Below are positions 1 through 8,612 of a stretch of 64,000 nucleotides of DNA, in pieces. Each line of letters opens with the position of its first letter. Within the stretch, counting starts at the first letter, position 1. The translations under genes and the position numbers were made by a program. Under the pieces are notes generated by a model that was not told where the DNA came from, searched no databases, and saw nothing but the letters and a program-made list of their open reading frames with translations. This DNA is from CAJWPI01 sp964635015 (GTDB lineage: Bacteria > Pseudomonadota > Gammaproteobacteria > Magnimaribacterales > Magnimaribacteraceae), in contig CAZWMS010000001.1 in NCBI GenBank assembly GCA_964635015.1, forward strand, positions 1 to 64,000, written 5' to 3'.

Positions 1-2
1 AC

Positions 3-368
3 GTTCATGAAAAAGTTAGAAAAGAATATTGGGGATATTCAAGGGAAGAAGAACTTTCTAATGAACAGTTGATTAAGGAAAAGTATGTTGGAATAAGACC
101 AGCTCCTGGATATCCCGCTTGCCCTGATCATTCTGAAAAAATTAAACTCTTTTCTTTATTAGATGCTGAAAATAAAGCTAATATCTCTTTAACTGAAAAT
201 TTTGCTATGTTACCTGCTGCTTCAGTCAGTGGTTGGTATTTCTCGCATCCTGATAGTTCTTATTTTGGTGTTGGGAAAATAGGAGAAGATCAACTCAAGT
301 CAATTTCTGAGGAAAGAAAACAAAGCTTGTCGGAAACTAAAAAATATTTGAAATCTAATCTTGAGTGA
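3..368 (+). CDS. metH: Cobalamin-dependent methionine synthase, C-terminal end (partial)
   Basis: This is the last ~121 residues of MetH; the frame is open to the window edge, so the rest of this very large enzyme lies upstream. The visible part matches the AdoMet-dependent reactivation domain, with the conserved blocks RKEYWGYSREE, GIRPAPGYPACPDH and LTENFAMLPAASVSGWYF. MetH transfers the methyl group of methyltetrahydrofolate through cobalamin to homocysteine. This domain re-methylates oxidised cob(II)alamin. The stop overlaps the TTG start of trmA by 8 bases, so the two are probably co-transcribed and coupled. The family match is firm; the state of the N-terminal domains cannot be judged. 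Confidence 0.93.
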   Translation, partial: VHEKVRKEYWGYSREEELSNEQLIKEKYVGIRPAPGYPACPDHSEKIKLFSLLDAENKANISLTENFAMLPAASVSGWYFSHPDSSYFGVGKIGEDQLKSISEERKQSLSETKKYLKSNLE

Positions 369-1428
369 AGGTAATTTAAAAAATTATAAAATACACTTTG
401 ATGATAAAAAGAAAATCTTCAACGACTTCTTTCAGGTCTTATCTAACAAAATAACCTATCAACCCTCACCCTCAAAGGGATTTAGAACGAGAATTGAGTT
501 TGGAATAACTAAATTCGACAATTATATTCATTACTTTATGAATGAAAATGATATAAAAAAACCTATAAGTCAGATGCAAATATGCCACCCTAAAATAAAC
601 CTTTTAATGGAAGAGTTAATCCAAGAGATTAGGGTTAATAAAGAAATAAGAGACAAATTATTTCAAGTTGAATTTCAAGTAAGCAGAAAGGGAGATGCTT
701 TGATAAGTCTAATTTACCATAGGCATTTAAGTAGTAAATGGATTGAAACTGCATCTATCTTGTCAAAAAAAATAGACTGCTCGTTAATTGGAAGGAGTCG
801 CAAACAAAAACTAGTTATAGGGAAAGATTATGTATCTGAAACATATGTTGTATCTGAAGAGGATTATCAATTAAGGTTATTTGAACAATGCTTTAGTCAG
901 CCCAACCCTTATATTTGTGATGCGATTTTAGAGTGGATATTTAATGAAATTTATAAGTCAAAAGATGTACTAGAACTTCATTGTGGTATCGGAACCTTTA
1001 CAATCCCTCTTTCGAATTCTTTCGATAAGGTATTGGCTACTGATAATAGTAGAAATTGTATTAAAGGATTAAAAGAAAACCTCAGAATTAACTCATCTTC
1101 AAATGTAAGTATTGCAAGATTATCAGGTGATGAAACTCTTTCTGCTTTATCTGGCGATAGAATGTTTTATCGATTAAGGAACTTAGATCTTAAAAGTTTT
1201 AGTCTAGATACTGTGTTTGTAGATCCGCCTAGAGCAGGCCTGGGAATATACACTCTAGAAAAAATAAAAAATTTTTCTCAAATAATTTACGTCTCTTGTG
1301 GGTTTAGTTCTCTAAAAAATGATATAGAACATTTAATTAGTACACACAAAGTCTCGTGTGCTGGATTATTTGATCAATTTCCTTTTACAGATCATATAGA
1401 ATCTACAATAATTTTGAATAAAAGGTAA
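361..1428 (+). CDS. trmA: tRNA (uracil-54 C5)-methyltransferase TrmA
   Basis: The 355-residue protein is close to the usual ~365. TrmA makes ribothymidine at U54 of tRNA with AdoMet. The SAM-binding block VLELHCGIGTFTIPL lies near residue 200, the DPPRAGL motif near 289, the nucleophile Cys sits in IIYVSCG near 315, and the C-terminal FPFTDHIES matches the FP-T-H-E motif that carries the general base. The start is TTG: no ATG lies close to the expected N-terminus. The gene overlaps the end of metH by 8 bases and is followed after 3 bases by an acyl-CoA dehydrogenase. RlmC/RlmD-type methyltransferases are relatives, but the lack of an FeS-cluster Cys set and the TrmA-like tail favour TrmA. Confidence 0.9.
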   Translation: MSEGNLKNYKIHFDDKKKIFNDFFQVLSNKITYQPSPSKGFRTRIEFGITKFDNYIHYFMNENDIKKPISQMQICHPKINLLMEELIQEIRVNKEIRDKLFQVEFQVSRKGDALISLIYHRHLSSKWIETASILSKKIDCSLIGRSRKQKLVIGKDYVSETYVVSEEDYQLRLFEQCFSQPNPYICDAILEWIFNEIYKSKDVLELHCGIGTFTIPLSNSFDKVLATDNSRNCIKGLKENLRINSSSNVSIARLSGDETLSALSGDRMFYRLRNLDLKSFSLDTVFVDPPRAGLGIYTLEKIKNFSQIIYVSCGFSSLKNDIEHLISTHKVSCAGLFDQFPFTDHIESTIILNKR

Positions 1429-1431
1429 AAA

Positions 1432-2616
1432 TTGAAAATAGAATTTACTAAAAATCAAATTAAACTAAGAAAGGAACTTAGAGGTTATTTCAACGACTTA
1501 ATGAATGAAAACCTTTCAAAAGAACTAAAAATGTCTGGAGGTGAAGGAGGTGGGGGACCTGAATTTAAAAAAGCGTTAAAGAAAATAGGACAGGATGGTT
1601 GGATAGGACTTAGTTGGCCAAAAAAATATGGAGGTCAAGAAGCTAGTTATTTAGAGCAATATATTTTTACAGAAGAAATTATGAGAAGTGGCTTCCCCTA
1701 CCCCTTCCTGACTACAGACTCTATTGGTCCAACAATAGCAGAATACGGGAATGAGCTAATCAAAAGGGATTTAATTCCAGGAATTCTCTCTGGAGATATA
1801 ATTTTTGCCATAGGGTATTCAGAACCTGATGCAGGAACTGATCTTGCTTCTCTTTCTACTAAAGCAATACTTAAAAATAACAAATGGATCATAAATGGAC
1901 AAAAAATGTGGACAAGCTTAGCTGATTATTCTGACTATATATGGTTGGCTGTAAGAACTGACCCAAAAAGTAATAACCATAAAGGACTCTCAATTTTAGT
2001 AGTTCCAACTAATTCTAAAGGACTAACTATTAGTCCAATCTATACTTTGGGAGGTGTAAGAACAAATACTACATTCTATGATAATGTAGAAATACCAGAA
2101 TCTAATCTAGTGGGAGAAGTAAATAAAGGGTGGAATTTGATCACTGGTCAATTAAACAGAGAAAGGTTATCTCTAGTCAATAATGCACCTGTAGAAAAAC
2201 TGCTTGAAGATGTTACCAAATGGGCAAATAACACTGTTGATAATAAAGGATATAAATTAATTGATGAAAATTGGGTAAAATCAAATCTGGCACTTGTTAA
2301 AAGTGGATCAGAAGCTCTTAAACTGCTTTGTTGGAAACAGGCCTGGCTTATGACTACAAATAAATTAGATATGGCTGATGCATCAGTAGCAAAAGTTTAT
2401 GGTAGCGAATTTTTTATAGAAGCTTATAGACTCCTAATGGAAATTATTGGTCAAGAATCTACACTAACTAGTAAATCAGAAAAAAATATTTTAGAAGGGA
2501 GGCTTGAAATGCTATATAGGGTTAGCTCTATTCTTACCTTTGGAGGAGGTACAAATGAAGTACAAAGAGATATTATTTCAATGATTGGCCTTAATATGCC
2601 ACGAGAAGAAAGATAA
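1432..2616 (+). CDS. Acyl-CoA dehydrogenase (first of a pair)
   Basis: A 394-residue flavoprotein of the acyl-CoA dehydrogenase family. It would introduce the 2,3 double bond in an acyl-CoA and pass electrons to ETF. Visible marks are the N-terminal helix KNQIKLRKELRGYF, the FAD-binding block FAIGYSEPDAGTDLASL near residue 125, and the C-terminal GGGTNEVQRDII near 371. The Glu that is the base in medium-chain enzymes (YEGT) is Gly here, as in many CaiA/FadE-type members. The TTG start fits the family N-terminus. The stop overlaps the ATG of the next acyl-CoA dehydrogenase by one base (TAATG), so the two are translationally coupled. The substrate is unknown. Confidence 0.88.
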   Translation: MKIEFTKNQIKLRKELRGYFNDLMNENLSKELKMSGGEGGGGPEFKKALKKIGQDGWIGLSWPKKYGGQEASYLEQYIFTEEIMRSGFPYPFLTTDSIGPTIAEYGNELIKRDLIPGILSGDIIFAIGYSEPDAGTDLASLSTKAILKNNKWIINGQKMWTSLADYSDYIWLAVRTDPKSNNHKGLSILVVPTNSKGLTISPIYTLGGVRTNTTFYDNVEIPESNLVGEVNKGWNLITGQLNRERLSLVNNAPVEKLLEDVTKWANNTVDNKGYKLIDENWVKSNLALVKSGSEALKLLCWKQAWLMTTNKLDMADASVAKVYGSEFFIEAYRLLMEIIGQESTLTSKSEKNILEGRLEMLYRVSSILTFGGGTNEVQRDIISMIGLNMPREER

Positions 2617-3734
2617 TGGATTTTTCCTATACTGATCAACAAAGTGATCTTAAGTTACTTGTTCATAAGATTCTTGAAAGAAACTGTGAACATCTCACCT
2701 TACAAAAGCTAGAAAAATCTGAGTCTACTTTACATAAAACCCTTTGGAAAGATTTAGCATCCTCTGGCATTCTAGGAACTCCTTTTAGTGAATCTTTAAA
2801 TGGTTCAGCCTTAGGTCTCTTGGAGACATGTTTGGTTGTAGAGGAAATTGGTTATTATTCAGTCTGTATCCCATTTATAACCTCTGTTGTAAGTACAGGA
2901 ATGGCTGTTGATAAATTTGGTAGCACTTATCAAAAAAATCTCCTGATACCCAAAATTATCTCAGGTGACTCTATCCTTACTTTAGCACTTGAAGAACCTT
3001 CAAATGAAGATCTAAAAAATACTCAATGTGTAGTTTCTGAGAAAAATGGTATTAAATATATTTCAGGCACTAAAACCTGCGTTCCTTATGGAAAGGAATC
3101 AGATTTTATTCTCATTCCCTGCAAACAGGAAAATAAACTCTTTCTCGCTTTTGTCGATTCTAAATCTAAAGGATTAAGTGTAAGAAAACTAGAAACAACT
3201 ACCCAAGAACCTCAATATTTACTCCACCTTGATAACGTTCAAATGAATGATAATTTAATTTTGGGATCTGGTTTACAAGCTTCAGATATTTTAGATTGGA
3301 TTATCTTAAGAACAACAACTGCTCTATGTTCAATGGCAGTAGGTATTTGCCGAGCTTCATTAGAATTAACAAGTTTATATACTTCAGAAAGAAAAGCATT
3401 TGATCGTAGCATTGCAAGTTTTCAGGCTGTGGGACATAGAGCTGCTAATTGCTTTATAGATTTGTCATGCTTAAAAGTTGTAACTGATCAAGCTATTTCA
3501 TTGTTAGACTTAGAAAAGGAAGCTCATGAACAGGTATCAATTGCTAAAATTTGGTGTGGTGATGTAACACACAGAATTAGCTATGCTTCTCAACATTTGC
3601 ATGGTGGAATTGGTGTTGATAGAAACTATAAACTTTTTAGATATTGCCTGTGGGCCAAACAGCTTGAACTAACATTAGGATCTTCAAAAAGTCATATTAA
3701 AGCTCTTGGAGATCTTATAACTGCATCTAATTAG
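2616..3734 (+). CDS. Acyl-CoA dehydrogenase (second of a pair)
   Basis: A 372-residue member of the same family, more divergent than its partner. It has the C-terminal signature ERKAFDRSIASFQAVGHR near residue 264 and HLHGGIGVDRNYKLFRY near 331. The mid-domain FAD loop is poorly kept (LTLALEEPSNEDLKN instead of the usual E-P-x-A-G-S/T-D block). Two unequal, coupled acyl-CoA dehydrogenase genes recall the ChsE-type heterotetramers of steroid side-chain degradation, in which only one subunit type binds FAD fully. That pairing is an inference from layout and residues. The stop overlaps the etfA stop on the other strand by 4 bases. Confidence 0.85.
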   Translation: MDFSYTDQQSDLKLLVHKILERNCEHLTLQKLEKSESTLHKTLWKDLASSGILGTPFSESLNGSALGLLETCLVVEEIGYYSVCIPFITSVVSTGMAVDKFGSTYQKNLLIPKIISGDSILTLALEEPSNEDLKNTQCVVSEKNGIKYISGTKTCVPYGKESDFILIPCKQENKLFLAFVDSKSKGLSVRKLETTTQEPQYLLHLDNVQMNDNLILGSGLQASDILDWIILRTTTALCSMAVGICRASLELTSLYTSERKAFDRSIASFQAVGHRAANCFIDLSCLKVVTDQAISLLDLEKEAHEQVSIAKIWCGDVTHRISYASQHLHGGIGVDRNYKLFRYCLWAKQLELTLGSSKSHIKALGDLITASN

Positions 3735-4660
3735 AGTTTAGATTCTAGTTCTGGTAAGGCTACAAATAAATCTGCTACTAGACCGTAATCTGCAACTTCA
3801 AAGATGGGTGCTTCTTCATCTTTATTTATAGCTACGATTACTTTGCTATCTTTCATTCCAGCTAAATGTTGTATAGCTCCTGAAATGCCTACTGCAATAT
3901 AGAGATTTGGGGCTACTATTTTTCCTGTTTGACCTACCTGCATATCATTGGCTACAAAACCTGAATCTACAGCTGCTCTTGAAGCACCTATAGCAGCACC
4001 TAATTTATCTGCAATGCCTTCTAGTAATTTGAAATTTTCTCCGCTTTGCATACCTCTTCCACCAGAAATTACTACATCTGCTGCTGTAAGTTCTGGTCTA
4101 TCAGACTCTACTATTTCTTCTTTTATAAAAGTAGAAATCTCTAGGTTCTCCTCTAAATCTAGATTTTCAACTTCAGCAGAACCACCCGAAGAAGAACAAG
4201 CATCAAATCCAGTTGTTCTTACAGTTATAACCTTCACTGCATCTCTGCTTTGTACAGTAGCTATACAGTTACCTGCGTATATAGATCTCTCGTATGTATC
4301 CTCACTAATAACAGAACTTATCTCAGATATCTGAGCTACATCTAATAGAGCAGCCACTCTTGGAAGGTAATTTTTTCCATTTGTAGTAGCTGGTGCAAGT
4401 ATGTGAGAGTAAGAATCTGCTATTTTATAAATTAATGAACTTATATTTTCAGCTAGAAAATTTTCATAGGCCTGCTTATCAGCAAGTAGAACTTTCCTTA
4501 TTCCATCTATTGATGTTGAGCTTTCGACTAAACCCGAACAATTATAGCCTGCAATCAATAAGTCTATATCTGAGCCAATTTCTTTAGCTGCAGTTATAGT
4601 GTTTAATGTAGCTGCTTTTATTTCATTATTGTCGTGCTCTGCTATGACTAGAATACTCAT
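3731..4660 (-). CDS. etfA: Electron transfer flavoprotein alpha subunit
   Basis: The 309-residue alpha subunit of ETF, which binds FAD and carries electrons from acyl-CoA dehydrogenases to ETF:quinone oxidoreductase. The FAD domain is in the C-terminal half: VVISGGRGM near residue 197, GASRAAVDSGF near 227, QVGQTGKIVAPNLYIAVGIS near 241 and IVAINKDEEAPIFEVADYG near 275. The start ATG overlaps the etfB stop by 4 bases (ATGA), a coupled arrangement. It sits end to end with the two acyl-CoA dehydrogenases whose electrons it should accept. Confidence 0.96.
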   Translation of the reverse strand: MSILVIAEHDNNEIKAATLNTITAAKEIGSDIDLLIAGYNCSGLVESSTSIDGIRKVLLADKQAYENFLAENISSLIYKIADSYSHILAPATTNGKNYLPRVAALLDVAQISEISSVISEDTYERSIYAGNCIATVQSRDAVKVITVRTTGFDACSSSGGSAEVENLDLEENLEISTFIKEEIVESDRPELTAADVVISGGRGMQSGENFKLLEGIADKLGAAIGASRAAVDSGFVANDMQVGQTGKIVAPNLYIAVGISGAIQHLAGMKDSKVIVAINKDEEAPIFEVADYGLVADLFVALPELESKL

Positions 4661-5409
4661 GAAATCACCTTTGCTTCATTTTTTAACTTATCTACTAACT
4701 CTTCAACACTTTCTACTATAACTCCAGATGCTCTTTTTGGTGGTGGTGTAACTTTTACAGTTTTAAGTCTTGGAGATGCGTCTACTCCAAGCTCTTCTGG
4801 TGTAAGAACATCTAATTGCTTTTTCTTTGCCTTCATAATATTGGGCAAAGAAGCATATCTAGGTTCATTTAAACGTAAATCAGTTGTAACTACAGCAGGA
4901 AGTGTTAATGATACAGTTTGTAAGCCACCATCTACTTCTCTAGTAACATCTACTGATCCATCTTTTATAACAAGCTCTGAAGCAAAAGTGCCCTGAGGGT
5001 AATTTAAAAGAGCTGCTAACATCTGACCTGTTTGATTAGAATCATCGTCGATAGCTTGTTTGCCTAATATAACAAGATCTGGATTCTCTTTTTCAACAAG
5101 GCCTTTTAATAATTTAGCAACTGCCAAAGGTTCCACATCTATATCAGTTTCAATTAGCACTGCTCTGTCAGCACCTAAAGCTAAGGCTGTCCTAAGTTGT
5201 TCCTGTGAAGAGACAGAACCTACTGAAGCAGCTAATATCTCAGAAGCTTTTCCTGATTCTTTTAATCTAACTGCCTCTTCCACCGCTATTTCACAAAATG
5301 GATTAATGGCCATTTTTATATTAGCTAGGTCTACCCCTGTTTCATCAGACTTTGCTCTTACTTTAACGTTATAATCTACAACCCTTTTTATTGGAACTAA
5401 AACCTTCAT
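4657..5409 (-). CDS. etfB: Electron transfer flavoprotein beta subunit
   Basis: The 250-residue beta subunit of ETF, normal length, which binds AMP and docks on partner dehydrogenases. It begins MKVLVPIKRVVDYNVKVR, and shows VILGKQAIDDDSNQTGQ near residue 115 and the docking-loop region RLNEPRYASLPNIMKAKKK near 178. It is first in the etfBA operon. An AAAGGA ribosome site lies about 10 bases before the ATG. It is divergent from the ETF:quinone oxidoreductase gene across an 82-base spacer. Confidence 0.96.
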   Translation of the reverse strand: MKVLVPIKRVVDYNVKVRAKSDETGVDLANIKMAINPFCEIAVEEAVRLKESGKASEILAASVGSVSSQEQLRTALALGADRAVLIETDIDVEPLAVAKLLKGLVEKENPDLVILGKQAIDDDSNQTGQMLAALLNYPQGTFASELVIKDGSVDVTREVDGGLQTVSLTLPAVVTTDLRLNEPRYASLPNIMKAKKKQLDVLTPEELGVDASPRLKTVKVTPPPKRASGVIVESVEELVDKLKNEAKVIS

Positions 5410-5491
5410 AAATATAAATCCTTTATAATACAGATTAAATGAGCGCGTATTCTATAACTGGTTAACTAAGCATACAAATATAAAAACTGAT
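5410..5491. promoter_or_regulatory. Divergent promoter region between etfBA and ETF-QO
   Basis: This 82-base spacer separates the start codons of etfB (minus) and the ETF:quinone oxidoreductase gene (plus), so it must hold promoters for both. It is AT rich, with TATTAT/TATAAA-like -10 candidates on the minus strand next to the etfB ribosome site. A GAGCGCGTATTCTATA stretch at about 5440-5455 stands out as the only GC-rich patch. I cannot assign a regulator. Confidence 0.4.
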
Positions 5492-7126
5492 ATGGATCAA
5501 ATAAAAAGAGAATCAATGAAATATGACGTAGTAATAGTAGGTGCAGGTCCTGCAGGTCTGTCTACAGCTATAAAACTTAGGGATCTTTCAAAAGACATCT
5601 CTATATGTGTGGTAGAAAAAGGCTCTGAAATAGGAGCACATATACTCTCAGGTAATGTCTTAGATCCCAAATCTTTAAATGAATTAATTCCTGACTGGAA
5701 AGAAAAAGGAGCACCTTTAAAAACAAAAGTTTCTAGAGATTCTGTTCGCTTCTTGTTAAACAAAAGTATTACTCTACCTGTACCACTTTTTTTTACTCCT
5801 ACTTTCAAGAACCATGGAAACTACATTATAAGTTTAGGTAATCTTTGTAGATGGCTTGCAAACCAAGCTGAAGCCTTGGATATAGATATATTTCCTGGAT
5901 TTACAGCTTCTAACCTTATTTATAAAGATAATAAGGTCCGAGGAATAGTAACTGGAGATATGGGTATTTCTTCTGATGGAGAAAAAAAGGATAGTTTTGA
6001 ACCTGGGATAGAGCTAATTGCTAAGATAACAGTCTTAGCAGAGGGTTGTAGGGGGCACTTAGGAAAACAAGTAATTAAGAAATTTAATTTACAAGAAAAT
6101 AAAGACCCTCAACATTACGGAATAGGTTTTAAAGAAATATGGGATTTAGACCCAGAATTACATGAAGAGGGGTTGGTTATTCATACTCTAGGGTGGCCAT
6201 CTAAAGGAACAGTATCAGGTTCATATTTTTATCATGGAGAAAAAAATCAAGGTTACATAGGTTATGTAGTACCACTGGATTACTCTAACCCTCATCTAAG
6301 TCCATATGATGAATTTCAACAATGGAAGCATCAAACATCAATTTCCAAATATTTAACTAATGCCACAAGGGTTTCATACGGTGCAAGAGCACTTGTTAAA
6401 GGCGGCTATCAATCACGACCTAAAATGAATTTTCCAGGTGGGCTATTAATAGGAGATGATGCAGGAACCTTAAACTTTCCAAGAATAAAAGGAACTCATA
6501 CTGCTATGAAGTCAGGAATTATAGCTGCAGAAACTATCTTTAAAGCTCTTAAAGATGGAAATGAAGATAGGGAATTAAATTCTTATGAAGAAAATTTTTT
6601 GAATTCATGGATCAACAAAGAACTTTATCAAGCTAGAAACTGGAATCCTTTTTTACATAAGTTTGGTCCAATACTGGGCGTAGCTTTTGCAGCCATCGAT
6701 CAGTTTCTGTTTAGAGGAAAATTGCCTATTACCTTAAGCTGTAACACACAGGATCATAAATGTTTAAAACCAGCAAATAAAACAAAAAAAATCCATTACC
6801 CTAAACCTGATGGAAAAATCTCTTTTGATAAATTATCTTCAGTTTTTCTATCAAATACAAACCACGAAGAAAATCAACCATGTCATCTGATTTTAAAAGA
6901 CTCATCTCTACCCATTTCTAAAAATTTACCTCTTTATGATGAACCAGCTCAGAGGTATTGTCCTGCCGGAGTGTTTGAAATTATTACAGAAAATAGTGAG
7001 TCCAAATTCCAAATAAATGCACAAAACTGCGTGCATTGTAAGACGTGCGACATTAAAGATCCTGACCAAAATATAGAGTGGATACCTCCAGAGGGGACTG
7101 GTGGACCTAATTACCCTAATATGTAG
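5492..7126 (+). CDS. etfD: Electron transfer flavoprotein:ubiquinone oxidoreductase
   Basis: A 544-residue membrane-associated FAD and [4Fe-4S] enzyme that takes electrons from ETF and reduces ubiquinone. The dinucleotide motif GAGPAG is at residues 16-21, followed by EKGSEIGAHILSG. The cluster ligands are visible as Cys490 (RYCPAG) and Cys513, Cys516 and Cys519 (NCVHCKTC). The tail EWIPPEGTGGPNYPNM is typical. Length is normal. The start at 5492 gives the N-terminal RESMKYDVVIVGAG seen in relatives; an ATG 24 bases later is possible. It completes the set with etfBA and the paired dehydrogenases upstream. Confidence 0.96.
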   Translation: MDQIKRESMKYDVVIVGAGPAGLSTAIKLRDLSKDISICVVEKGSEIGAHILSGNVLDPKSLNELIPDWKEKGAPLKTKVSRDSVRFLLNKSITLPVPLFFTPTFKNHGNYIISLGNLCRWLANQAEALDIDIFPGFTASNLIYKDNKVRGIVTGDMGISSDGEKKDSFEPGIELIAKITVLAEGCRGHLGKQVIKKFNLQENKDPQHYGIGFKEIWDLDPELHEEGLVIHTLGWPSKGTVSGSYFYHGEKNQGYIGYVVPLDYSNPHLSPYDEFQQWKHQTSISKYLTNATRVSYGARALVKGGYQSRPKMNFPGGLLIGDDAGTLNFPRIKGTHTAMKSGIIAAETIFKALKDGNEDRELNSYEENFLNSWINKELYQARNWNPFLHKFGPILGVAFAAIDQFLFRGKLPITLSCNTQDHKCLKPANKTKKIHYPKPDGKISFDKLSSVFLSNTNHEENQPCHLILKDSSLPISKNLPLYDEPAQRYCPAGVFEIITENSESKFQINAQNCVHCKTCDIKDPDQNIEWIPPEGTGGPNYPNM

Positions 7127-7181
7127 TAAATATAAGACTTTCAGAGATTAAAATTGAGTGAATTTTTAACCAAAAAAGGTC

Positions 7182-7209
7182 TTGCTATTTATATTAATTC
7201 GAGTATATT
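7182..7209 (+). promoter_or_regulatory. Sigma70-like promoter of candidate small RNA
   Basis: TTGCTA (7182-7187) and TATATT (7204-7209) are separated by 16 bases. The hexamers match the -35 and -10 consensus at 4 and 5 of 6 positions. They lie 6-8 bases upstream of the point where the base composition turns abruptly purine rich, which places the predicted start near 7216. Confidence 0.5.
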
Positions 7210-7215
7210 AACCCT

Positions 7216-7431
7216 ACTCTTTTAACCGACCTGGAAACAACTCGAGACGAAGAAGGGAGAGAAAAAAGAGTTAGAGAACGAAAGTAGAAAGCACTAACAG
7301 AAAAGGTACCAAAAAGATCTGTTAGACCACCAAGATCGAAAGAGAAAATCGATCAAGGAGCTAAGGTAAAAAGACTCAACTTAGACACTTTCGAGCTCGA
7401 ACTAAAACAGGGCTTAGGCTCTGTTTTTTTT
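7216..7431 (+). ncRNA. Candidate structured small RNA, ~215 nt, family not recognised
   Basis: The 303 bases between ETF-QO and the DUF1285 gene contain no credible ORF but hold a promoter, a purine-rich body and an intrinsic terminator. The body shows consecutive inverted repeats: AACTC/GAGTT (7239-7243, 7268-7272), CTAACAG/CTGTTAG (7294-7300, 7319-7325), GATCGA/TCGATC (7334-7339, 7349-7354) and GAGCT/AGCTC (7358-7362, 7394-7398). Loops are A/G rich. It does not look like 6S, 4.5S, tmRNA or RNase P RNA. Three GGA trinucleotides would allow weak CsrA-type binding, but this is a guess. Ends are predicted from the promoter and terminator only. Confidence 0.55.
7407..7431 (+). terminator. Intrinsic terminator of the small RNA
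   Basis: A 7-bp stem (ACAGGGC with GCTCTGT, one G-U pair) and a TTAG loop are followed by eight T. The reverse strand has four T after the same stem, so it may also stop transcription coming from the DUF1285 gene, whose stop codon lies at 7430-7432. Confidence 0.75.
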
Positions 7432-7987
7432 ATTCAATTGAAAAAAACAATCCTTTACTCCACACACCCCATCTACTACTCCCCTTTATGACTTCTCTTT
7501 TAGCTATATCAACAAGCTTATAAAAAATATTTCTTGATATTAATCCCTCTAAATTATTTCTTACTAATACATATGGTGAAGGTTGGTTCGTGTTTTTATC
7601 TACCTTAATTTTTAGAGGATGTTCCTTATCTAATAAAAAAATATCCTCTGTGTATGTTTTAAAACTTATTATTTGTTCACTACCTTTACCAACTATAGAA
7701 AAATCTATTACATAAAATGGCTTATCCTCAACTTTAAGTTTTATTTTTTCATAGGGTGTTACTAAGTAGTAACTTCCGTCTCTGTCATATCTTATTACTT
7801 TACTAAAGAGACAAATCATTCTTTTTCTGTTGATAGGGGAATTCATAAAATACCACCTTCCTTCCCTATCTATTTTCATGCTTATGTTGCTGCATAGTGG
7901 AGGGTCCCATAAATGTACAGGAGGAAGTGCTTTTCCTTCTAGTTTCTTTATTTGCTTTAGTAAAGATTCAGGGGTTATTTCACTCAT
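7430..7987 (-). CDS. DUF1285 family protein
   Basis: A 185-residue soluble protein that I recognise as DUF1285 from the block LPPVHLWDPPLCSNISMKI near residue 20, WYFMNSPI near 45 and YYLVTPYEKIKLKVEDKPF near 72. The molecular function of this family is not established. It is the last gene of the minus-strand envelope operon, starting one base before the LysE-type gene ends. Its stop codon sits inside the T tract of the facing small RNA terminator. Confidence 0.82.
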   Translation of the reverse strand: MSEITPESLLKQIKKLEGKALPPVHLWDPPLCSNISMKIDREGRWYFMNSPINRKRMICLFSKVIRYDRDGSYYLVTPYEKIKLKVEDKPFYVIDFSIVGKGSEQIISFKTYTEDIFLLDKEHPLKIKVDKNTNQPSPYVLVRNNLEGLISRNIFYKLVDIAKREVIKGSSRWGVWSKGLFFSIE

Positions 7988-8611
7988 TTAAATGGGTAAT
8001 TTATAAAATAAAATTTGACAAGCAATAATAATTAACAGAAAACCAGTTATTCTTTCTAATAGAGGTAAGTAAGTGTTGAATTTCTTAGTTAGAGGCTGAC
8101 TTGTGAAAATAAAAGAAATTAAAGTAAACCAAAAAAAAGTAGCAAGTGACATATATAAACCATAAAAGAACTGGATAAATATAGATGTAGTTGTGTTAAT
8201 TATTAGCGAGAATACAGTTATAAAAAACAATAAAGCTTTAGGGTTTAGTAAATTAGTTGTAAAACCAATTAAAAAAGCTTTAACTTCCAATAAAGACTCT
8301 GAAGATAGATCCTGATCTTTTTTATTAACTGAGCTAATGTTTATTACGGATTTCAAACCTAGATATATAAGATAAACAGCTGCTAATAGTTTCAACCAAA
8401 CAAAAAGATCAGCTTTATAATTAATTAGTATAGCTAAACCCAATAAAGAGAATAACACATGAAACATAATTCCAAATGCTATCCCGAAACTTGACCAAAT
8501 AGCACTTGTCCTTCCATGCCTAAAACATTGCCTGGTAACAAGAACAAAATCAGGCCCTGGACTAGCTACAGCAAATAAATGAAGAATAACTATTGTAAGG
8601 AATTCCGACAC
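7988..8611 (-). CDS. LysE/RhtB-family exporter
   Basis: A 207-residue inner-membrane protein with about six hydrophobic segments. The family signature is at the N-terminus: VASPGPDFVLVTRQCFRHGR near residues 16-35, followed by GIAFGIMFHVLFSLLGLAIL. A second conserved block, FTTNLLNPKALLFFITVF, is near residue 116. LysE/RhtB proteins export amino acids or related small molecules; the substrate cannot be read from sequence. The start is GTG. It lies one base after murB in the envelope operon, an unusual place that may reflect only operon packing. Confidence 0.86.
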   Translation of the reverse strand: MSEFLTIVILHLFAVASPGPDFVLVTRQCFRHGRTSAIWSSFGIAFGIMFHVLFSLLGLAILINYKADLFVWLKLLAAVYLIYLGLKSVINISSVNKKDQDLSSESLLEVKAFLIGFTTNLLNPKALLFFITVFSLIINTTTSIFIQFFYGLYMSLATFFWFTLISFIFTSQPLTKKFNTYLPLLERITGFLLIIIACQILFYKLPI

Positions 8612-8612
8612 T

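Noticed and set aside
3948..5374. Plus-strand frames opposite etfA and etfB (128 and 104 codons)
   Set aside because: They are antisense shadows of well-conserved flavoprotein genes and match no family.
7216..7431. A small basic, charged protein in the RNA region (frames beginning near 7226 and 7288)
   Set aside because: The frames are broken by stops, have no ribosome site, and the inverted repeats and terminator explain the composition better.
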